Below are positions 33,377-35,943 of a stretch of 35,943 nt of DNA, one piece after another. Origin of the DNA: Candidatus Omnitrophota bacterium (GTDB taxonomy: Bacteria > Omnitrophota > Omnitrophia > Omnitrophales > JACROU01); assembly GCA_016214265.1 (NCBI GenBank), contig JACROU010000046.1, forward strand, positions 1 to 35,943, written 5' to 3'. Each line of letters opens with the position of its first letter. Position 1 is the first letter of the stretch. Under the pieces are notes generated by a model. The model was not told where the DNA came from. It searched no databases and worked only from the letters and a program-made list of their open reading frames with translations. Made by a program: the position numbers and the translations under genes.

Positions 33377-34410
33377 TGAAGTTCCCGCTTGCCTGAGGAG
33401 GTAATAATCGGAATATGTCGCATCCAGATTTGTTTCGACCACCACTTTTCATTTTTTTTGTACCAATCAATAGTCTGTTTCAAGCCTTCTTGCCAGGAAA
33501 CCTTAGGTCTCCATCCTAAAACGGACCGGATTTTAGACGTGTCAGCCGTGTGGCGGAAAACCTGTCCCGGACGTTCTCCAATAAACTGGATTTTCGAACG
33601 GCTGCCCCCCATCAAATCAACCACATTCTGGGCGATCTCAAGAATACTTTTGTGACCCTCGGATCCCAGATTAAACACCTGCCCTTTCACCTTCTCCAAA
33701 TCAGAGTGAATCATCAAATCCAGAGCGCGGCAATGATCCTCGGCATGAATAAAGTCCCTGGCCGCTGCGCCTTCTCCATGAACCGTCATCGGTTCATCCA
33801 AAAGAACACTCGTAATAAATCGGGGAATCACTTTTTCAAGATGCTGCCTGGGACCATAATTGTTGAACGGACGAACGATAATTGCGGGAATCTGATAAGT
33901 GGAATAATACGACCAGACCAGGCGGTCCGCACCGCACTTGGCGCTTGCGTACGGAGAAAGCGGCTTAAGAGCATGTTCTTCCGACATCTTTTCGGATTCA
34001 GCAGTTCCGTACACTTCAGAAGTGGAGATGTGAATAAACCGCTCCACGCGCTTCTTGTACTTCAAAATGGCGTTGGCCACGGCCTGAGTTCCGAGCACAT
34101 CGGTCTGGTAAAAAAGCAGGTTATCATAAATCGACCGGGTCACATGGCTTTCGGCGGCAAAGTGAACCACCACATCGCTCACAGAAACCAGAGTATCGAC
34201 CAAATCCGCGTTACAGACATTACCGTACCAAAAACTAATTCGCCCGTTCTCCTGACCATTCAACATCACCGGAAGATTTTCTACGGCTCCGGCATAGGTC
34301 AAAGCATCAAGAACGGTGATGTGATAATCCGGGTATTTGTCATAGAGATAATGCACAAAATTGGAACCGATAAAACCGGCCCCTCCGGTTACAAGAATAT
34401 TTTTTTTCAT
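33373..34410 (-). CDS. Nucleotide-sugar 4,6-dehydratase-like SDR (RfbB/LegB type)
   Basis: A 345-aa extended SDR with GGAGFIG (9-15), LDALTYAGAVENL (35-47, very RfbB-like) and YASAK (154-158). The active-site strand reads STSEVYG (129-135), where RmlB/RfbB enzymes have STDEVYG: the catalytic aspartate is serine and the following glutamate is kept. STSEVYG is usual in LegB-like dehydratases and in the ArnA/UXS decarboxylases. I therefore do not call it dTDP-glucose dehydratase outright. Overlaps are ATGA with WbqC upstream and TTGA with the aminotransferase downstream. The likely product is a 4-keto-6-deoxy sugar nucleotide for the neighbouring aminotransferase. Confidence 0.87.
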   Translation of the reverse strand: MKKNILVTGGAGFIGSNFVHYLYDKYPDYHITVLDALTYAGAVENLPVMLNGQENGRISFWYGNVCNADLVDTLVSVSDVVVHFAAESHVTRSIYDNLLFYQTDVLGTQAVANAILKYKKRVERFIHISTSEVYGTAESEKMSEEHALKPLSPYASAKCGADRLVWSYYSTYQIPAIIVRPFNNYGPRQHLEKVIPRFITSVLLDEPMTVHGEGAAARDFIHAEDHCRALDLMIHSDLEKVKGQVFNLGSEGHKSILEIAQNVVDLMGGSRSKIQFIGERPGQVFRHTADTSKIRSVLGWRPKVSWQEGLKQTIDWYKKNEKWWSKQIWMRHIPIITSSGKRELH

Positions 34411-35114
34411 ATTTTTCCTTCTGCCATTTTATCCGTCATGAGAATTTTCTTGCTGGCCTCTCCTTCGTTCAAAAGAAGATCCAAAGCGGAAAGAAACGGA
34501 ACAAACTCGCCGTGCAATTGACTATAAACCGGATGCTGAAACGCCTGCCATTCTACCTGAATTCCATGGCTTGAGAAAAGAGCCATGTCGAGATAGTTTT
34601 TGGCGGCATCCCCACTTAAATAGCTATCGGCTACGAAGTGCTTGCAAATATTGAGCAAACGCCCGCTTTGATCGCCAGTAATCCCCAGTTCTGAAGACCG
34701 GTAAATTTGCCGCTCAAGCCCCAGCCACCGGCACACAAGTTCTGCCACTGCCAGATCCAAATCCACCAAAAGTTTCCAGGGCCGGTTCAGCAATTCCTCC
34801 AGCTCAGGGATATAACGGGCGGCGAAAGGCGCTTTGGCATAAAATTGTTTGATGGTTCCGATATGTTTCTTAGCCCAGGGAGCTCGATGATCAATTTCGA
34901 TTTTGAATATTCTGTCATCGTCTACGCCCGAGTGACGAACAGGCACCGTCAGCCAGTGCGGCCCCTCCGGCGATTTCACCTGGTTACGATTCCGCCAGCC
35001 GTTTTTGTCGAATTGAACATCGTCATAATAAACAAATACATCGGCCCGCCGCATTTGATCGAAAAATCCCAACCACGGAAGATAAGCCGGCTGCAGAATC
35101 ACGACCCGTTTCAT
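34407..35114 (-). CDS. WbqC-like family protein
   Basis: 235 aa from ATG 35114, which overlaps the upstream stop as ATGA; the longer frame to 35147 is rejected. The N-terminus VVILQPAYLPWLGFFDQM and the following VFVYYDDVQFDKNGWRNRNQVK are the hallmark of the WbqC-like family, found in O-antigen and other glycan loci, often with DegT aminotransferases. Its exact chemistry is not something I can state from sequence; a role in acylating or otherwise modifying an amino sugar has been suggested by context. It is probably cytoplasmic: no signal peptide or membrane segment is seen. Confidence 0.9.
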   Translation of the reverse strand: MKRVVILQPAYLPWLGFFDQMRRADVFVYYDDVQFDKNGWRNRNQVKSPEGPHWLTVPVRHSGVDDDRIFKIEIDHRAPWAKKHIGTIKQFYAKAPFAARYIPELEELLNRPWKLLVDLDLAVAELVCRWLGLERQIYRSSELGITGDQSGRLLNICKHFVADSYLSGDAAKNYLDMALFSSHGIQVEWQAFQHPVYSQLHGEFVPFLSALDLLLNEGEASKKILMTDKMAEGKI

Positions 35115-35641
35115 CGCCCGTATTCCTTCGCGAGCAAACCGAGGCAAACAGAGTCAACGAAACGACCGTTACTAAAAGTGTCGTCACGAAATCGCCCTTC
35201 TTCCGAAAACCCGAGAGCGCGAAAAAAAGAAATCGCAGGCCCATTATCCGCCAGCACGCGAACGTAAACGCGATTGAGTTTTATTTCCTGAAACGCGCGA
35301 TGCAGCAATTTTCTGCACGCTTCGCGCCCCAATCCCGAACGGCGTTTTTCGCCAAGATAAATCCAAAGCTCCGCTTTCTTCCTATGAAGGCAGATTTTCG
35401 AGAGGCCGCAATTACCCACGTGTTTCTTTTGCGAATCCAAAATGGCGTAATTCTCCTGAGTTTTATCCTGCCATTTATTTTGCCAGTAAGCCTCATTCCC
35501 CTGACGGGTCGGTTCCCCGCCGAGGCTATCGATGCGCCGCCTCAACTCCGCATCACACAGCCAGCGGAATGTGGCATCCAAATGCTCTGGACCGAGAGGC
35601 ACAAGGTTCACTTGCAAATTCTGTTTTAGCGTATCAGCCAA
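35111..35641 (-). CDS. GNAT N-acetyltransferase (RimJ/RimL or PseH-like)
   Basis: A 176-aa protein from TTG 35641, which overlaps the upstream gene by 8 bases; no ATG start is available near the conserved N-terminus. The fold runs LVPLGPEHLDATFRWL, the strand AELWIYLGE, the acetyl-CoA loop RRSGLGREA, and the late NGPAISFFRALGF motif. The architecture is that of RimJ/RimL-type acetyltransferases, including PseH-like enzymes that acetylate amino sugars. With the SDR, aminotransferase and WbqC-like genes that follow, N-acetylation of a 4-amino sugar nucleotide is the most likely job. It is unrelated in subtype to the toxin GNAT at 3149. Confidence 0.87.
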   Translation of the reverse strand: MADTLKQNLQVNLVPLGPEHLDATFRWLCDAELRRRIDSLGGEPTRQGNEAYWQNKWQDKTQENYAILDSQKKHVGNCGLSKICLHRKKAELWIYLGEKRRSGLGREACRKLLHRAFQEIKLNRVYVRVLADNGPAISFFRALGFSEEGRFRDDTFSNGRFVDSVCLGLLAKEYGR

Positions 35642-35943
35642 AATACACCTCCCACCAAATCATGAAGCAGAGCAAGCTCCAGATTTTCGCTTCAATTTTA
35701 TCGCCATTCACAAATTGGCGCGTCAATTGTCCCACGTAATCCGGACAAAGAATCCCAGTTCGCCGGATTTTGTCTTGCGAAAGCTGTGATAGAACAAAAT
35801 CTTTCATCGAAGTCCTCATCCAAGAGTAAACTGGCAACACGAATCCCTCTTTTGGTCGGTGAACCAGATCATGCGGCAGAATTTTCTCAGCAGCTTTTTT
35901 CAAAATATATTTCGTTATGCCCTGATTGATTTTCATTCGGCCC
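35634..35943 (-). CDS. Asparagine synthase-type amidotransferase, C-terminal fragment at window edge
   Basis: The frame is open to the right edge and covers the last about 103 residues. KYILKKAAEKILP, then HRPKEGFVLPVYSWMR, then IEAKIWSLLCFMIWWEVYF match the C-terminal end of AsnB synthetase domains (usual pattern K..LR.AL...LP.....R.K.GF..P...W). The apparent ATG at 35936 is internal, not a start. It is a second AsnB-type gene in the locus besides 7551-9488. The glutaminase half lies outside the window, so its integrity is unknown. Confidence 0.88.
   Translation of the reverse strand, partial: GRMKINQGITKYILKKAAEKILPHDLVHRPKEGFVLPVYSWMRTSMKDFVLSQLSQDKIRRTGILCPDYVGQLTRQFVNGDKIEAKIWSLLCFMIWWEVYFG

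Noticed and set aside
33550..34521. 323-aa open frame on the plus strand
   Set aside because: Although long, it is antisense to the RfbB/LegB-like SDR, whose catalytic motifs are intact on the minus strand; the plus frame has no family features.
1..35943. CRISPR arrays, tRNA or rRNA genes, riboswitches
   Set aside because: No regularly spaced direct repeats, cloverleaf-like sequences or rRNA-like stretches were recognised on either strand.

Overview
The window is a nearly unbroken, minus-strand cell-surface glycan locus from a diderm bacterium. It is read from the right edge to the left. Between 35943 and 5569 nineteen genes follow one another with overlaps (often ATGA) or gaps of a few bases, and I see no internal promoter or terminator, so this looks like one very long operon. 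The host cannot be named with certainty. The Wzm/Wzt exporter implies an outer membrane, and the large TIKI/ChaN-like protein at the left edge recalls proteins I associate with candidate phylum Omnitrophota; that assignment is a weak inference.

Right part (35943-29795), sugar and glycan precursors: the C-terminus of an asparagine-synthase-type amidotransferase, a GNAT acetyltransferase, a WbqC-like protein, an RfbB/LegB-like nucleotide-sugar SDR, a DegT aminotransferase, a family 2 glycosyltransferase and a B12-type radical SAM enzyme. SDR + aminotransferase + acetyltransferase + WbqC is the usual toolkit for an acylated amino sugar.

Middle (29808-16154), the most unusual part: five large polytopic membrane proteins, probably GT-C-type glycosyltransferases, are interleaved with three small exported proteins that share the signature N-x-G-x3-L-P-G. 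Three of the large proteins (816, 801 and 968 aa) are paralogues with collinear motifs: LPGY, an acidic first-loop motif, TYL[YF]xP, H[ST]REG, and a C-terminal YVL motif. This repeated pair of small exported protein plus large GT-C protein is the best candidate for an undescribed system, perhaps periplasmic assembly or decoration of the exported glycan. The last pair (18510/16154) has a reading-frame problem at a run of eight T.

Left-middle (16157-5569), export and modification: two different Wzt ATPases with one Wzm permease, a methyltransferase, an internally duplicated 902-aa CgeB-like putative glycosyltransferase carrying an A15 tract, a complete asparagine-synthase-type amidotransferase, and two SDR epimerases. 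This set recalls O-antigen loci that make uronamide sugars.

Left end (5572-1): an IS66-family element with 70-bp inverted repeats has inserted at the very end of the last SDR gene and supplies its stop codon. Beyond it are a TacA/TacT-like toxin-antitoxin pair with a recognisable promoter and Shine-Dalgarno site, and a large exported protein that runs off the window. No tRNA, rRNA, CRISPR array or riboswitch was seen. No gene-free gap is longer than about 300 bases.
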